Source of the DNA: Antedon bifida
Taxonomy: Eukaryota; Echinodermata; Crinoidea; Comatulida; Antedonidae
Reading direction: 5' to 3'
Length of the DNA stretch: 64,000 bases
NCBI GenBank assembly: GCA_963402885.1
Contig: OY727094.1
Location: forward strand, 34,040,501 to 34,104,500
Below are positions 24,501 to 38,300 of the stretch, piece after piece (the first letter of the stretch is position 1; each line of letters begins with the position of its first letter). Position numbers and translations under genes: made by a program. Under the pieces are notes generated by a model. The model was given only the letters and a program-made list of their open reading frames with translations. It made no database searches and had not been told where the DNA came from.

Positions 24501-26328
24501 ATAGTAAGGTAAAATAAATGTTAAAAAGGGTATATGCATATGTCAAAACTATATCTAAGGCTCTGTCTACACTATCAAACTTAGTATGTGACAAACAAAA
24601 TGTGATGTCCCCATAATAGACATGATGATGTCATATTTATGTATTTGTCATATACTGTACCATATTTGGGCATATCACTAGCATATTTGGGCATACCACT
24701 ACCATATTTTGGCACATCACACTTTTTTTTGTTAAACTAGTTTGATAACGTGTAGACAGAGCTTAAAATAATAATAATAATAGTAATATTTTGCTAGAGA
24801 TTGAATTTACGGATTAGAATGTACAGGTATACCTTGTTTGTAAACATTCCTTGCAGACCATCAAGGCTGACCTTTCCCGTGTCTGTGTCAACTCCAGCAT
24901 ACGTACAGTCGTAAGTAAACACCTGATCAGACTGAAATTATACAAATTAAACTTGTTATATATGCACACTACACAAGAAAATAGGACAATTAGGAATTTA
25001 GTTCATTATTATTTAAACAGTTACTGAATCAGATACAAACCAGAAATCTATCGGAGAGAACATTTTTAAGGACTTTCAGTTTGTGCTCAGCGACCGGACT
25101 GGAGTCTATGAAATCATCCTTATATTGTGCAGGAAGTGAGTCTAGGAACGATGTGCCTCTAATTGCAAATAAGGCTGTTGAAAAAAAGTACAATTAAAAA
25201 AAAAAAAACAATAATTTAACAACTGTGTGTTTATCATAAATTAGAATAAAAGTCTAGGAATTGTTGTCAAGGCTGGTTGAACACAGGACTGGGTCCGGTT
25301 TGGTAGGTAAAACCAATAAAATAACAGCGTCAAATCATTCTTTTATATATTTGTATGTTTACTTACAATTAGGATTGTCCTTTCGATATGCGCCATGAAT
25401 TATCTCCATTTCTGTCACGGACAATCCTTTTATCCATCTGTATTCAGAGTACACACTATCAGGAACTTCTTTGTCCGTTGGGATCCACCCACAACGAGCA
25501 CTAAATAAAGAAAGAGAAATAATATTTATATGAGGAGAAATATCAAAATGAGAGAAAGGATAATATAAAAATAAGAAACAAATACCCCATACACATAATT
25601 ACCAAGTCATGTTAAGAAAGAACGGCATGATGTTGTCTTGGTAACACCTGTCGATCTCTCCAAGGCATGTGCGCAGCGTCTCTTCGGCCGTTGTGTCTTT
25701 TGGAACACCCTGTAAATTAGGGCAAAGATATTTACCTTTTTTTAAAACTAATTGAGCTGAATTTTGTATTACTATGGTTTTATCTTAACAAGAAATTATT
25801 GTACATCATGAATAAACTTTTAACTACAGAAACTTTTAGTTGTGAACTATGTCCGTTGCAATACAAAAAACAGAGTCTTACCCATCGCAAGTCGCATTCT
25901 ACAAGATGAAGTCTCCGTTTTTCACACCACTGACGTAAATCAGAAAACACCTAAAAAACACACATTATTTTTGAAGGACTTTCTCCATATGCCAACCAAT
26001 ATGTGTAATTATTATTTAATACTAAAGATATTTTATACAGTATTTGCATTTTTTATTATTCAATAAACACTCATTTAAACTGAGTATAAATTTTAGAATG
26101 AGCTAATCATACACAGTTCTACTGCTGTACCTCTTTCACTAAAACTTCTCTCTCCGCATGAAAATCACGAAACGTAGAAGAAACAAAGATGCGTACAGTC
26201 TTCCATCCGGATCTCTTTACGACTGGTTTGTCTCTGTGTTTCTGAATGTCAATTGTCTTACGAGCGCTCTCCCATTGTTGGCTAACATCGTACTTGTAGT
26301 CGTAGCTCTGTGAAGCCCCGCATCCCAT
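18504..26328 (-). CDS. DUF4062-NACHT-TPR protein, tandem copy A, with one in-frame stop
   Basis: Exons in transcript order: 26328-26131, 25950-25882, 25709-25603, 25500-25367, 25174-25041, 24931-24833, 24492-24343, 24132-23996, 23776-23665, 23456-23349, 23045-22872, 22661-22474, 22388-22207, 22043-21878, 21768-21660, 21514-21386, 21236-21121, 20955-20823, 20683-20564, 20337-20206, 19807-19727, 19119-18961, 18617-18504. All phases match and the exon count equals copy B. The N-terminus MGCGAS suits myristoylation at G2 and palmitoylation at C3. DUF4062 begins near residue 45 (VRIFVSSTFRDFHAERE). The P-loop is GGPGTGKS at 315-322 and Walker B is VILLVDALNQ at 407-416. TPR-type helices follow from about 690. 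Codon 590 is TAA (22229-22231) where copy B has GAA, so normal translation stops at 589 aa before the TPRs. An internal donor (CTTG then GTGGTGAT) in exon 13 could bypass it in frame. The family matches NPHP3/TTC41/DDB_G0287407-like proteins. Confidence 0.8.
19555..19625. repeat. retroposon-like fragment with an (AATTC)n end
   Basis: CAATTCAATTCAATTCAACA is followed by TTTATTTCTTTCTTCAAG-type sequence, in the intron between exons 21 and 22 of copy A. The same pentamer tail ends the LINE fragment near 43860 and occurs inside two MITE copies (29130 and 48700), so it probably marks LINE 3' ends. Confidence 0.5.
20005..20190. repeat. dispersed repeat shared by homologous introns of copies A and B
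   Basis: Contains GGCCTGAGGCC, CTAAGTGGCCCTCCAAC and CCTCTGGGCACTGCTCAGGG. A matching stretch lies at 30415-30605 in the equivalent intron of copy B. A weaker relative may lie near 4610-4670. It is GC-richer than its surroundings and looks like an old retroposon. Its shared position suggests it was present before the tandem duplication. Confidence 0.65.
22071..22175. repeat. 21-bp tandem array of paired forkhead-like sites in copy A intron 13
   Basis: CAATTTGTTTACAAGTAAAC plus A repeats every 21 bp from 22071, with about four good units and a fifth decayed one. Each unit contains TGTTTAC and GTAAACA in inverted order, the core recognised by forkhead factors. The corresponding intron of copy B lacks it. 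The array may be chance microsatellite expansion or regulatory; nothing here decides. Confidence 0.8.
22690..22757 (+). repeat. tRNA-derived SINE-like fragment
   Basis: GAGTGGCCAAGCGGTCAAGA resembles a class II tRNA A box (TGGCnnAGTGG type). GTGTTCAAATTTCAC, about 40 bases later, resembles a B box. It lies in the intron between copy A exons 11 and 12. Pairing in the acceptor stem is not convincing, so it is called a SINE remnant and not a tRNA gene. Confidence 0.45.
23522..23566. mobile_element. MITE family 1, fragment (copy 5)
   Basis: AATGTGATGTGCCCATATAT then AGACATGATGATGT, the central part of the family only. It lies in the intron between copy A exons 9 and 10. Confidence 0.6.
24559..24765. 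mobile_element. MITE family 1, copy 6 (long variant)
   Basis: GGCTCTGTCTACACTATCAA at the left and TGTAGACAGAGCTTAA at the right. It has an extra internal CATATTTGGGCATATCACTA unit, making it about 205 bp. It lies in the intron between copy A exons 6 and 7. Confidence 0.85.
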
Positions 26329-26913
26329 AGCTGGCAGGCTTGTCTGCTAATTCCCTGGTAAAATGTTGCTCATTTTAAAACCATATTAAATATTATAAAT
26401 AGTAAACACAAATATTCAATTCAAAATTAAATGTCCTGAAATTAATAAATTATGAATTTTTTTATAGCATGCATAAATTAATCATTTCTTTTAAAATTAA
26501 AAAATGACTAGGCCTATAACCTTGATTTTAATTAAGCCTAGCTAGCTCTAGGGCCTAGTAGTAGGCCTAGGCCTAACTATTCGTATTCATCAGTATCATC
26601 ATTATTAGTAAATCTATTTCATCATCAACAAAACAATTAGTATACTCTACTAGCAGCCTAGTTATTCCTAGCCTTACCCTGATGTAGTTAGTTATTAATA
26701 GTTAGGGCCGATGCCTAGCTAGTTAGGTAGTAGGCCTAGTAGTAGTGGAGTGGTGGTACTAGCTAGCCTACGGAGGAGGCCAGCCAGCAGACAGGTCAAC
26801 AACAACAGGCATGGCATGTAGAGGTCTAGACCTGCCTGGTTTATTGGTTAGACAGCTAGCCTAGAGTCTAATCTATATAATTTTTTTTAAAATGTTTCTA
26901 TTTTATACCTAAT

Positions 26914-26927
26914 ATCGCCGTAGCAAC
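26914..26927 (-). promoter_or_regulatory. X-box (RFX site) upstream of copy A
   Basis: ATCGCCGTAGCAAC matches the X-box consensus RYYNYY-N(1-3)-RRNRAC. It lies 586 bases upstream of the copy A start codon. The same motif occurs at the corresponding place upstream of copy B. RFX factors acting on X-boxes drive ciliary genes in animals. Confidence 0.6.
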
Positions 26928-28129
26928 TGAACTCCATCGACCCATCTTTTGTTATGCTATTGTTAATAATAAATAATAATTGCGTTGTTTTGTTGCTGGT
27001 TAATCAACCAAAAAGTTTGTTAACATTATCAACGTAAGCGGCGTATGTGCACTCTGGTTCCCGAAAAGTCACATTGTTTCTTTCAGATTGTTGTTTTTTG
27101 GTGTTTTTTTTTTTTAAAGGACAAGGTTGTTTCTGATTGGTCAGAAGTTCATGATGATAGATTGGTTTAATTCTTAGAAGATTGTAGATAATATTAAGCA
27201 TGTTTCCACTACTTGAAATACATTTCAAACATCATTCATTTAGTATGAGATATCAAAACAGTCTCCAACAGCAACATTTACAAAATATTTTTTATTCAAA
27301 TAAAAATAAAATGAAGTTAAAATCATGATTGATATATTGAAAATATTCACAAAACGTTAATAAATAAGTGCCTCAAAACATATTTCTCCAAAATTATTTT
27401 TATTTTTCGTTTATGTTTAATATTTCCTAAGATAAATACTATATAAAGATTTATGTTAAAAAACATCATGGTTCACATGTAATAAATAGGAATTCATGTT
27501 TTAATAATAATTACATTACTCATGGACTGTTCTATTCTTCTTCTGAGGGGTGTTCATTCTGAAAATAATATATAAAATAAGAACAATTCTGAGAGTTGTA
27601 ATCTCTTCCACATGGAGTAAAAAGAAAAAGAATTGTGATATAGATAATGTCGTTTACAGATTGCCTCCAAAATTGAATAGCGTCTTGTAGTTTTGACATA
27701 CAGCCTAAATAAAATAAGTGGTCCAGAATTGGGATCCTGGTCCGGATTGCCTCCAAAAATTAATGGAGTCCTCTGTGACCACATATCTATCTGTGGATTA
27801 AATATGGTAAAGATCCATCTTTTAGTTTTGATGTTATCTTGACGATATCTTGCAAAGACTCAGACAGAATTATAACCTCCTAGGCAGGGATATAGTAGAC
27901 ATTTACATTGGATATGCCTTTGTCTCAATCTCAGATACACACACTGACTACCCAATAAACAATAACCTAACTATTGCGTATTGCACAAACAGTAAATGAA
28001 GGATTTAAAAAGTGAAAGAGATTTTCTAAAAAAAATACAGATAAATATTTTACAAAGGATATATAAAATTGACATTAATTGTGGACAAAACAGGCAGCAT
28101 TTAAGCTGGGATGATAGTGGTCTTCTGAA

Positions 28130-28322
28130 AGTCAGTTGCTGTATTCACTCTTAGGCTAAGGAAAAACTTAAAGATAAATAAATTCCGATTTTTGAATAGG
28201 CCATTTTATAATTTTAATAATAAGTTATTCACATACACAAAATGAAAAGTGTTTTCACCAAGAAGAATTTTTAGTTAAGTTAGTAAATATGTTTCATTTA
28301 CCTAAGTGTGAATACAACAATT
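28130..28322. repeat. inverted repeat, MITE-like
   Basis: CTGTATTCACTCTTAGGCT at the left is matched in reverse by ACCTAAGTGTGAATACAACA at the right. The core is AT-rich without coding potential. It belongs to a different family from the common MITE. Confidence 0.55.
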
Positions 28323-29011
28323 GAACTAAAACACAATCACTACCATACAAATCATAATGTCAAAGTTTGTCTCATGATCGCTAACAATAAATTGTACTTT
28401 TTAGTATATTATATAAATACATATATTTGTACACATACTTACTACCATAGTACAAAATAAAACAGTGTCTCCAATGAAACACTTAAAAATAGTAAAATGT
28501 TAAAATGGACGGTTTTCTTACGAATGATATGTATAAATTATGAAATTCTTGATCGCCATCAATATTTTACTTTTTTAGATATATATATATTTGTACATGT
28601 TACTTCCATATTGATAACTAAAATAATGAATTGTCTCCAAATACAGACCACTTTGGACCGGGATACCACTGGATTCCTCAGCTTGTTAGTAACACTTATA
28701 TAATGGAGAGTTCTCCCCTCATCATTGCAATCATATAGGCAGTATTGTTTCTATATATATTTATTTTCACCTGATGAGTGTGTTGGCCGTGGTGGTAGCA
28801 TAATGTGTAATAAGGTACCATGAATTAACCAAATTTTATTTTTTATATAATATCTAGCTCTATACCAATGGTATCGCGCACTGTAACTAGAGGATCGTAT
28901 ATATTTGTTGTCTACATATTTATGGATACACCTGGAATAAATACTTTCTGTAAAAACATCTTTACAATGTAGTAAAGGTCTTCATCATTAGGACGATTTT
29001 GGAGGTATTAA

Positions 29012-29199
29012 AGCTCTGTCTACACTATCAAACTAGTGTGATGTTCCCAAATATGGTAGGGATATGCCCAAATATGGTAGTGATATGCTCATCGTGTCCA
29101 TATATGGTCACATCACATTTTGTTGTCGCATAATTCAATTCAATTCAAAATTCTTTAATCATCTCACACGGGATAGTTTGATAGTGTAGACAGAGCTTT
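29012..29199. mobile_element. MITE family 1, copy 7, with an insert
   Basis: AGCTCTGTCTACACTATCAA at the left and GATAGTGTAGACAGAGCTTT at the right. A block beginning ATTCAATTCAATTCAAAATT interrupts the right side just inside the terminus. Confidence 0.85.
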
Positions 29200-29349
29200 A
29201 GTTGATGAGGTCTACACTTTCAGCACTACTCCTCTGTATGCTATTAACATTCCAGTCCTCTTCTGTCCTTTGATTTCCCCTGCTTCCACTGACATCATTA
29301 TCACATGATTGATATAGAGACAATTACAAAATATCATGATACTCATCTG

Positions 29350-32300
29350 TTATTGTGCGCCTTCTTCTTCAAGTGCTGCTTTTATCCGTTGATAAGTTGG
29401 CTCTTCTAAAGAATTTCTGGCTGACGTCGTCTTTGGATGGTTTTCTCCAAACACCTACAGAAAATAGTGAAAATATGCTATAGAGTTTTTTCAAATTTCA
29501 CTAACAGGCATATCTCTGGGTATAGTCCCAGTATTGACTTTCTAGCAAGTTCATATTATTACCAATCACTTTTTTCTCCCCAAAGTTGGCCCAATTTGTG
29601 TTCTAGTATGGTGGGATTATACTAGAGGATATACGGTATAGGCATGCCTAAGTTTACCCACCTCTACAGATACGTTATACCATTTGACAAAATACTCATA
29701 GGCTGTGCGATAATCTTCCCTGTCTTCATGATAGATACCAATATTACTCATCAGCCGTGTCATCAGCTTACAGTTTAAACCATACGCTTGTTCACACTGT
29801 TCATAAGCTTTGTTGTACCACTTAAAATTGAAAGTGAAAAAATGTGAAATAACATCTAGTAATTATCAACTTCTTAAGCTCTGTCTACACTAGCAAACTT
29901 TATATGACAAACAAATGTTATGTGCCCATATATGGACGTGATGAGGTCATATCACTATCATATTTGGGAACATCTCTACCATATTTGGGCATATATCTTT
30001 TTTTGTCAAACTTGTGTGATAGTGTAGACAGAGCTTAAGGGTCCGTTTCTACTGAGCCTAATCCCATGGGCTTGTTTTCAGGTTTTTACAGTACATGGAA
30101 ATACTTAAATATCTTAAATTTGAATACTTCTTTCTAATTGATATCCAGACATTGCATGCCCGCCCAACAAAAAACAAACTACAGTAACCCTACTGTGTGT
30201 CAAAGAACTAACCTCAATTTGTTCCTCTGAGCCTCTTTCATACAAGATAGCTTTAGTCATACTAGCCTCTGCCTCCTTTCCGAGGTCTTCCAACTAAAAA
30301 AAAAACAAATGTTCATTAGATTCAGTAACAAGGAAAATATATCAAAAGTCTTTTTTATTTTAGTAAGTTTTTGAGCCTAGTATGCATTTTTAATCTGCAT
30401 GGATAGGTGACTTGTCTTGTTAATAACACAGAGGCCTGAGGCGTAGAGATGCTAAGTGGCCCTCCAACACTTGAGTCCTTTTTTAGCCTTTTTAACATTA
30501 TTTTAGTGCCTTTTTATTCCTCTGGGACTGGCTCAGGGCACCCATAAGCTTCGGAGTCCCTGGGTTTAGACAGTGAGCGCTCATAGCTGTTACGCCACTG
30601 GTTAATGGGATAGGTGACTTGCTTACCTCCAAAAAAATAGTGAGAGCTTTCTCGATATGCTCCAACGCCTCTTCTTGCGCTTCATCTGCGTCAAGAGAGG
30701 CGTCACCACCACATTCGTAGAAAGTGTTCAGCGTAAAAGATAAAGACATCAGTGATATACCCATCTTGTACTGAAAAAAGTAGATAGAAATTGGGTTACT
30801 ATCAGAAAAAACAAGATTTTGCATAAGTATAAATAACTGAGGATTGAGGAACTTATTTTGGAAAATTAAGCAGAATTTATTATCACTAAATGAACAAATA
30901 GTTTGTAAAAATAATTTAACAGACAGACCGAGGTACCCACCCCTTCCCCCACCCCAAATAAAAATAATTAATCATTTATTACTCCTAATAAAACAACATG
31001 TATAATAATAAAGATTAATACCTTGTGATGGTCACCCTGCAACGTCTCTCGTATTTTTACAGATTTTCTGAAGAACTCGATGCATGGCTTCAAGTCTTTG
31101 ATGTTCTCCCTTTTGATAAAATCATGCATTTTAGAAATCTAAAATAAAAGAGACAAAACAATTTCTTTATTTCATTCTTTTGTATGTACACAAAAATGAT
31201 AAACATTGTAACAACTAGTCAAGTTCAGCCCCTAGACATTGAAAAATAGTTATTTTATCTATATTATTATTATTAAGAGTACCAGATAAAAGAATTGTAA
31301 CTGTAATTCCCATCCTAGATATAATATATAAAATGGTTTTATTCAGTTACAATTACTACACTTACCTCATCATAGAGTTCGCCATAGAGAGCGAAAAGCT
31401 CCACCAACCGCTCTGGTCGACCACCGAGCTGTTCCTCTTCAATGTTGAGGGCGACGTCTATGTAGCCTTTCGCCACAGAGTATTCACCAGCTTGTACTCT
31501 GAATGAGAAAACAAAATTATGGAAAAGTTTTAATATCAAACAGAAATATTAAAATGAAATTGTGCTTTTTTTTAATACCTCAATTTCACATTGCCAAAAA
31601 TAGGGCTGATTTCGCATTGAAGCCTTAGTTCCATTGGTACAACATGGAAGGAAGGAATGTTTATGGAAAATAAATAAAAATAATTAAAACTTACAGAAGT
31701 CTTGCAATATGTTCATATCGTATGCAATACTCCTCAAGTCCAAAAGCCTCCTTATCAATCGATTCAAGAATGTTACGATATTGCTTCTCCATAAATTTAT
31801 AATCTCCCACCTAAAATGATAAATTGAAAATTGTTGAGAAAAGCACAATGTAATTTTCATTAATTTCAATAAAACATTAGTTTAGTTAGTCATAGCACAA
31901 AATGTATTGTCAAATACATCTACCAAAAAACAGGACAACTTTGAGTTTTCTTAAAATCTTCAGATTCTGAAAATTAAATTAAAAGAGCAGAAGAGAATCT
32001 GTTTGTGGAAGACATTTCAGTTTTCAAGGTGTTCGGAAAGTCATACAATTTAATAACAAATGTTGGTATACCTTCCGCCAGTATAGTAGAAGCTGAGAGC
32101 TGTAATAATCATTGAAGAGGTGGTCAAAGACTGGCCATTCAGTCAGACATTTAGCCAAACGGTCAGTGTCCTTTATCTTCACAAGATGATATGGATACTC
32201 CTATAGAGAAAATAGCATATCAAAGACATAAAATATGACCTTGTCAAAAACCCATAGACTTCTGTGTTAAAATATGCATTATTGTAGTAAACAGTACACT

Positions 32301-35300
32301 ATAGCCTTAATGCATGCTTCTCGCTAGAGACACAACGCAAGAATGTATTGACCAATCACAGTGATGAATTATTCGATCTGTCGTTTTTCGTCGCTTCCGT
32401 TGTGTCTACGTCCTTCATTGCATCTCTTGTGAAAACCAAGCATAATAAACATATAAACAAACGTTTCACAATTATTTTTCTATATAAATCTATATTTTTA
32501 GATAATAATAAGTTTACCTCAACTTTGCGATCTACATTCTGCTCGTGCTCAAAAAAGTTTGCAAGAGTGAGGTGCCAAAAGGCATACACGTCTTCTTTCT
32601 CTGAATTGTCTTCCGCATAAAAATATCTAAGAAAAATAACAAATATGAAATGAAAAAATAATTAAATATTTTAAAGAACAAAGTAAGCTCCATCAATTAT
32701 TTAATAATTATGCTTACTTTTTTCGTACAGCTTTACTAACGGATCGGTGGTAGAAATCAAGCCTGCCCTCACCACTGTCACCGAAGGGCCTGAGAAATGT
32801 ACGCAGTGCACGGTACACAGCTGCCCATTTAGCAGCTGATAGAGGTTGGTTACTGATTGGTTGGACATCAGGATCTTCTTCCTCTATTGCAATTATAAAA
32901 TCGAAAAAAGGTTTATCAAATATTTCATGTTTCAACAGGTTATTACCTTTAATTGAGGGTAACACCTGTGGAGTCTATCTACAGTATAATAGTAAGCTTT
33001 CTATTTGACCTATGACTTACGCAGGGAGAATATGAATTTGCCAAAACTTTGTCAAGGAATCCCAATGTCTTCGCATGTGAACAATGAAATAACATGACAC
33101 TAATTCCTAGGTCATTGCTATAGAAAGTTTCTCTTTTGCTTGATCTGGTTTGATTTGGTTTGTTCTGGTTTGATCTGGTTTTTTAGTACATTATCAGGAT
33201 TGTTATGATGATAATTCTGATCCAATAAATTTGCAAGATAAACTAACTTTTCTGTAATTTTTCAAAGTTTTCTTTAGATGGCGTGAGCAGGGACAAATCA
33301 CCACCAAGAATTGAGAGCAGTTCCGTTTCAAGAAGTCCATGAGACGAAGTTTCCAGTAAACAGAGCGTTGCAATCATCAACATGCCACCATTCTCTTGTT
33401 CAAACCGGGAAAGTACTTGCCCCAACAAACTAAAAAAGAATCAACGATAATTTATAATTTTTAGGATACAAACAAACAAATATTTATTATACTCTTTTTC
33501 CTTCACAACTTACTCGAGGAGATCATCTGCTAGTGACTTGATTTTTTCTGTGACTCGACTGAAATCTCCAAATACACGTAGTTCTTCACACGCAATAGAA
33601 AGCCACAGAGGGTTCTTAGATGCTTCATTTGATAACAGACACGTCATCTGCTCTTTGTCCAGCTTCTTGTGGTAATTGCTTAAAATCTCTAACACAATTT
33701 CCTGTAAAAATCAACAAACAATTGATCAAGATATAAAAGAGTTAATTTAGATTACACTCTCTTGTGTTTATTATTATTTTTTTTAAATTTATTAATGACA
33801 ATCTTTCAAGAATAACAAGGATTCAATCATCATCTTAAACGCTAATCGTCGTTAGATATTACGCGTATCATTGCGATTTTTAGCAAGTATGTGTATAGGT
33901 CCGCATGTGAAAAGTTTTATTTCATTTTTTATGTTTGCCATCCATCCATGTTGTTTTCGTTCTTCCTTTTGGTCTTTTTCCCAGCCTCTCTGAGTGCGAT
34001 CTTGGCTGGTTGGTATGTTTTCATTTAATCGGAGCATATGACCAATGATGAATGAATAATGATAATAATGAATAAAATTAGGGTAATATTAGTTAAAGAT
34101 ACTTTAACAAAATCAAAGGTAAACAACAGATCATCTAATGTAGGTACAGTTATGAGCTTTGAAAAGTATTTACTGAAAAATAATTACTGTGTGAATACAT
34201 ACCTTTCTGGATCCAATATCGAGTGGCGTAACAGGAACTTCAATTGGGCCTTGTGGTCGTGCTAAAAGTGTTACGTGCGGTGGAGTCTCATCTATCATTG
34301 AGAATATACAGCGAACCTGTGGAGCAAGTTTACGTGGCAACCAACTTAACGTCCCATGTCCTTTCTCTTCATCAACCTAGACCAAAAAGAGAATGCAGTT
34401 TTAAAAACATTCAGTTTTAATTAGGTGTAAATGCAGCTTTAACAATGTTATCAGTTAGAATTAGGTGTGAATGCGACTTTAATAATAGAATCAGTTAGAA
34501 TTAGGTGTAAATGCGGCTTTAATAATAGTATCAGTTATAATTAAGTGTGAATTCAGCTTAAATACCTTTAGTACAAATTAGCTAGCAGTGATACCATTTA
34601 TAGGTGCATGGTTATACAAAGGATTTCCAAATTACCTGATTAAGGGCATCGACCAACAAGATAACAGGCTTTGAATTTGGATTGGATAATACACCAGCTA
34701 ACAGTTGAGCAGTGCCCTCATAATCCTTTGGCATATTGGAATCCTGTCACAAGAAAATGGAAAGAAAATTATGGAAATTTTTTTTTTTTGGCTACCTTCT
34801 GTGAGAAAAACAAAAATGTGTGTAGGCCTAAAATAAATAAATATTTAAATTTAATGCAACAATGCAATGTGTATATAATTATGATATTCCTCAGTTAAAT
34901 TGGACACTGAAGAATTTCTGATAACAATGGTACTTGCTCATGCATCAAGATCTTAACATCCCGTTCGAAAGACTAGGCAACGAGTGCAACTAAACAGATA
35001 AAAGGAATAACATTCGTACTGACTTACATTACAGATTTTGAGTTCCTTAAGGAGTCTCTTTAACATCATTTCTTGATCTGTTGACCCAGGAATGGCACCC
35101 ACAAAATGGTAGAAGACATGCCAACCTGCATCTCCACCACTAAAAGAAAAATTCCATCAATGAGTTTGATATGAAAATAATGCAACAAAAAATGTTGTTC
35201 TTCTTCAAACCAGGTTTAAAAAGACATGACCTTTTGTCATAAAGTCTCAGTACAAGTGTTTTAACTCCACCCTCGAGCACTTACACAAGAGGCTCTACAT

Positions 35301-38300
35301 AATTCAATCTAAATGGAGCACAAAATGTGGGCATCAACTTTACAAACATACCCTGGAATCCTGCCTCCACTAGCATTTTGAGTTGCTACATCAGCTGCTT
35401 TTGCCATTATTGATGATTTGCCCGTTCCTGGTCCTCCCGTCAGGATCAATGGCTTACCCGTACCAAGATCTGTCACATATTCCGCTATCTGACAAAAGAA
35501 AAAGAACTGTATATCCAAGCAGCTGCACAAATAAAATAAGCGCGAATCTGCAATCAGCCTTTAATTTAGTGCATAAAATCATAAGATGTTAAAAGATGTC
35601 ATATAGTTCTGAACTTTTTTTTATAGGGAAGTGGGGTTAGGGAATCATCATTTGGTTTTAATGCTACTTCATCTCTTCATTTTCCTTCAATTCCTTTCTT
35701 AATTTACTTACAACTTCTTTCCATTTCTTTATTTGTTAAACTCACCTTGTCTAAGATTTCATTTCTACCGAGTACAACACTACATCTACTCTTCATAAAT
35801 GCTTCATGCGCCTCTTTCTGTTGCTCGTACACGTCAAGTTTACCCTCATGAATTGGGTACTGTTCCGCTATTCTTTCTTGGAAAAACTTGAAAATCTTGA
35901 AATAGTAAAAATGTGAAGTTAATTCCCAAAACATACAAGGCTAATCTTTTATGTCATGGTGATGGACAGATGTATATCACAGAAAAAAGAGAAATATTTC
36001 ACAGAATCTCTGTTTTACTTTTTAAGCCCTCTTTTACGTTCTCCCCTTTTACCAGGTTCCTCCCTCTTCTACCAACCCACCCCAAATTAACCTATGAACT
36101 ATGATATGGGTCAGCCTCTAATGAATGAAGAAAACTTTCAACTGATACTTTGAAATGTTCAACCATTTGATTAAAAATGATAACAGATCTAATTGATTGA
36201 TATAATGAATAAATCAAGGTGAATCATGGCATAGCAAATTATATAATCTTAGTATTTTAGTATACTTAATTAATTATTAACATGTAAAAAAAAGGTATTA
36301 CAAATTAAATGAAGATAAGGTGGTGTTATTAATTCTAAATAGGGTAAAAATAAAAAATTAAAAAAATCCCTTTTATACAGAGATTAAGCTGATATACAGG
36401 CAAACTTTGTTCAATGTCTAGTAGCTGGCAGATGAGCGGTGGTTACATTTGTACAGTAAACGATTATTTAAATGTAAATTAAGCAGATTTTAAAAATTAG
36501 ATCTTAATCTTTAATCATTTGGAAACTGAGCACAGAGTGACTAACTTAATCCTAAAGCACTGTCTACACTATCAAACTAGTTTGACAAAAAAAGTGTGAT
36601 GTGCCCAAATATAGTAGTGATATGCTCAAATATGGAAGTGATATGACATCATCATGTCCATATATGGGCACATCACATTTTTTTTTTTCACATAAAATTT
36701 GATAGTGTAGACAGAGCTTAAAGTCCCTATAATATCAAAGACACATGTATCAAATCACACAAAAACTTTCCCGGACATCCTAACAACAAACCACACTATA
36801 TAGCGCACATGCATGAGATATTAAAACATGCAAATGTTTGTGATGCATGCATGAATGACGAGGCAAAACATACCACACTGGAAAATTCTTGAAGACAAGG
36901 TTTCATCTTGGATGACTACTTGTACAGGAACAACAATAAAGAATACACATAAATAAGAAAACATAGCGGAGATGTATAAAGCTTAGTTCGCACTAGGACG
37001 CAATGCAAGGTTCTTGTATTGCGTCCTAGTGCGAACTAAGCTTTAAAGCACAGTAAAGACACATACTATTTACAACATGGACAGAATATAAGAGTGCGAG
37101 AAAAGGTAAAGAAACAGAAGTAAGGAACAATATAAATTAAGTTATTTTTTATAATTATTATTTTTAACTTATTAATAATATTTATATTACCAGCCTCATC
37201 CGAGGAATCTGATTTTAAGCCAATATGTTTTCTACGTTATTTTTTTTTTTAGATTACAAAGTTTCACAGCTGTTATGTTTTAAGGACAACCTTAAGTCTA
37301 CTGCAGTAAATGTATTGGTACTGTAGTCATTTGTAATAAACTACACTTACAGTACGTTAATTTGACTAGACTTGTTTTTACTGATTAGAATGTACAAGTA
37401 TACCTTGTTTGTAAACACTCCATGCAGACCATCAAGGCTGACCTTTCCTGTGTCTGTGTCAACACCTGCGTATGTACAGTCGTAAGTAAACACCCGATCA
37501 GACTGAAATTATACAAACAATACAGTAGAATTATTATCTTACTACCTACGGGACCAAACAACATGGCCCTTAGGGGCGTGTTCCGTGAATAGGGGAAAGT
37601 GTTCCCTCATTACACTCATGAAAGAAACTTGTACTTTAGATTTTTACCATTTTTAAAAAAAGGTCCTGCAGGCCCATGGTTTTATTAAAATATTTATTAA
37701 ATTATACAAATACAAACCAGGAATCTATCAGAGAGAACATCTTTAAGGACTTTCAGTTTGTGCTCAGCGACTGGATTGGAGTCTATGAAATCATCCTTAT
37801 ATTCAGTAGGAAGTGATTCCAGGAAAGTTGTGTCCCGGATTGCAAATAGGGCTGTGAAGAAAATTGTAATATAAATGTAGAATATTTGAATAAATATTCA
37901 AAATTAATATAATTATTATCTCAAAATAGAGAAATCGGGGAAACACAATACCATATGACAAAGTGTAAAAGGCGCACCTCAACCTTAAAGATATGGCCAC
38001 TTTAGACATTTTTCGAGAGAAAATCTTGGCATCAAAGATAAGACTATTCGAGTAGGTATAACAACTAAAATAACTCTGTCAAATCATTCTTTTATATATT
38101 TGTGTGTTTACTTACAATTAGGATTGTCCTTTCGATATGCGCCATGAATTATCTCCATTTCTGTCACTGACAATCCTTTTATCCATCTGTATTCAGAGTA
38201 CACACTATCAGGAACTTCTTTGTCCGTTGGGATCCACCCACAACGAGCACTAAATAAAGAAAAAGGTGAACATTTTTAAAAGAGGGATAAGGCATTACAA

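Larger units (their letters stand above)
26329..29349. other. intergenic region between copies A and B
   Basis: This is the upstream region of copy A and the downstream region of copy B. TAGGCCTAG-type words cluster around 26510-26870. The X-box lies at 26914-26927, and a short block at 27033-27068 matches 39665-39701 upstream of copy B. The rest is AT-rich, with an inverted repeat at 28130-28322 and a MITE at 29012-29199. No other gene was found. Confidence 0.55.
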
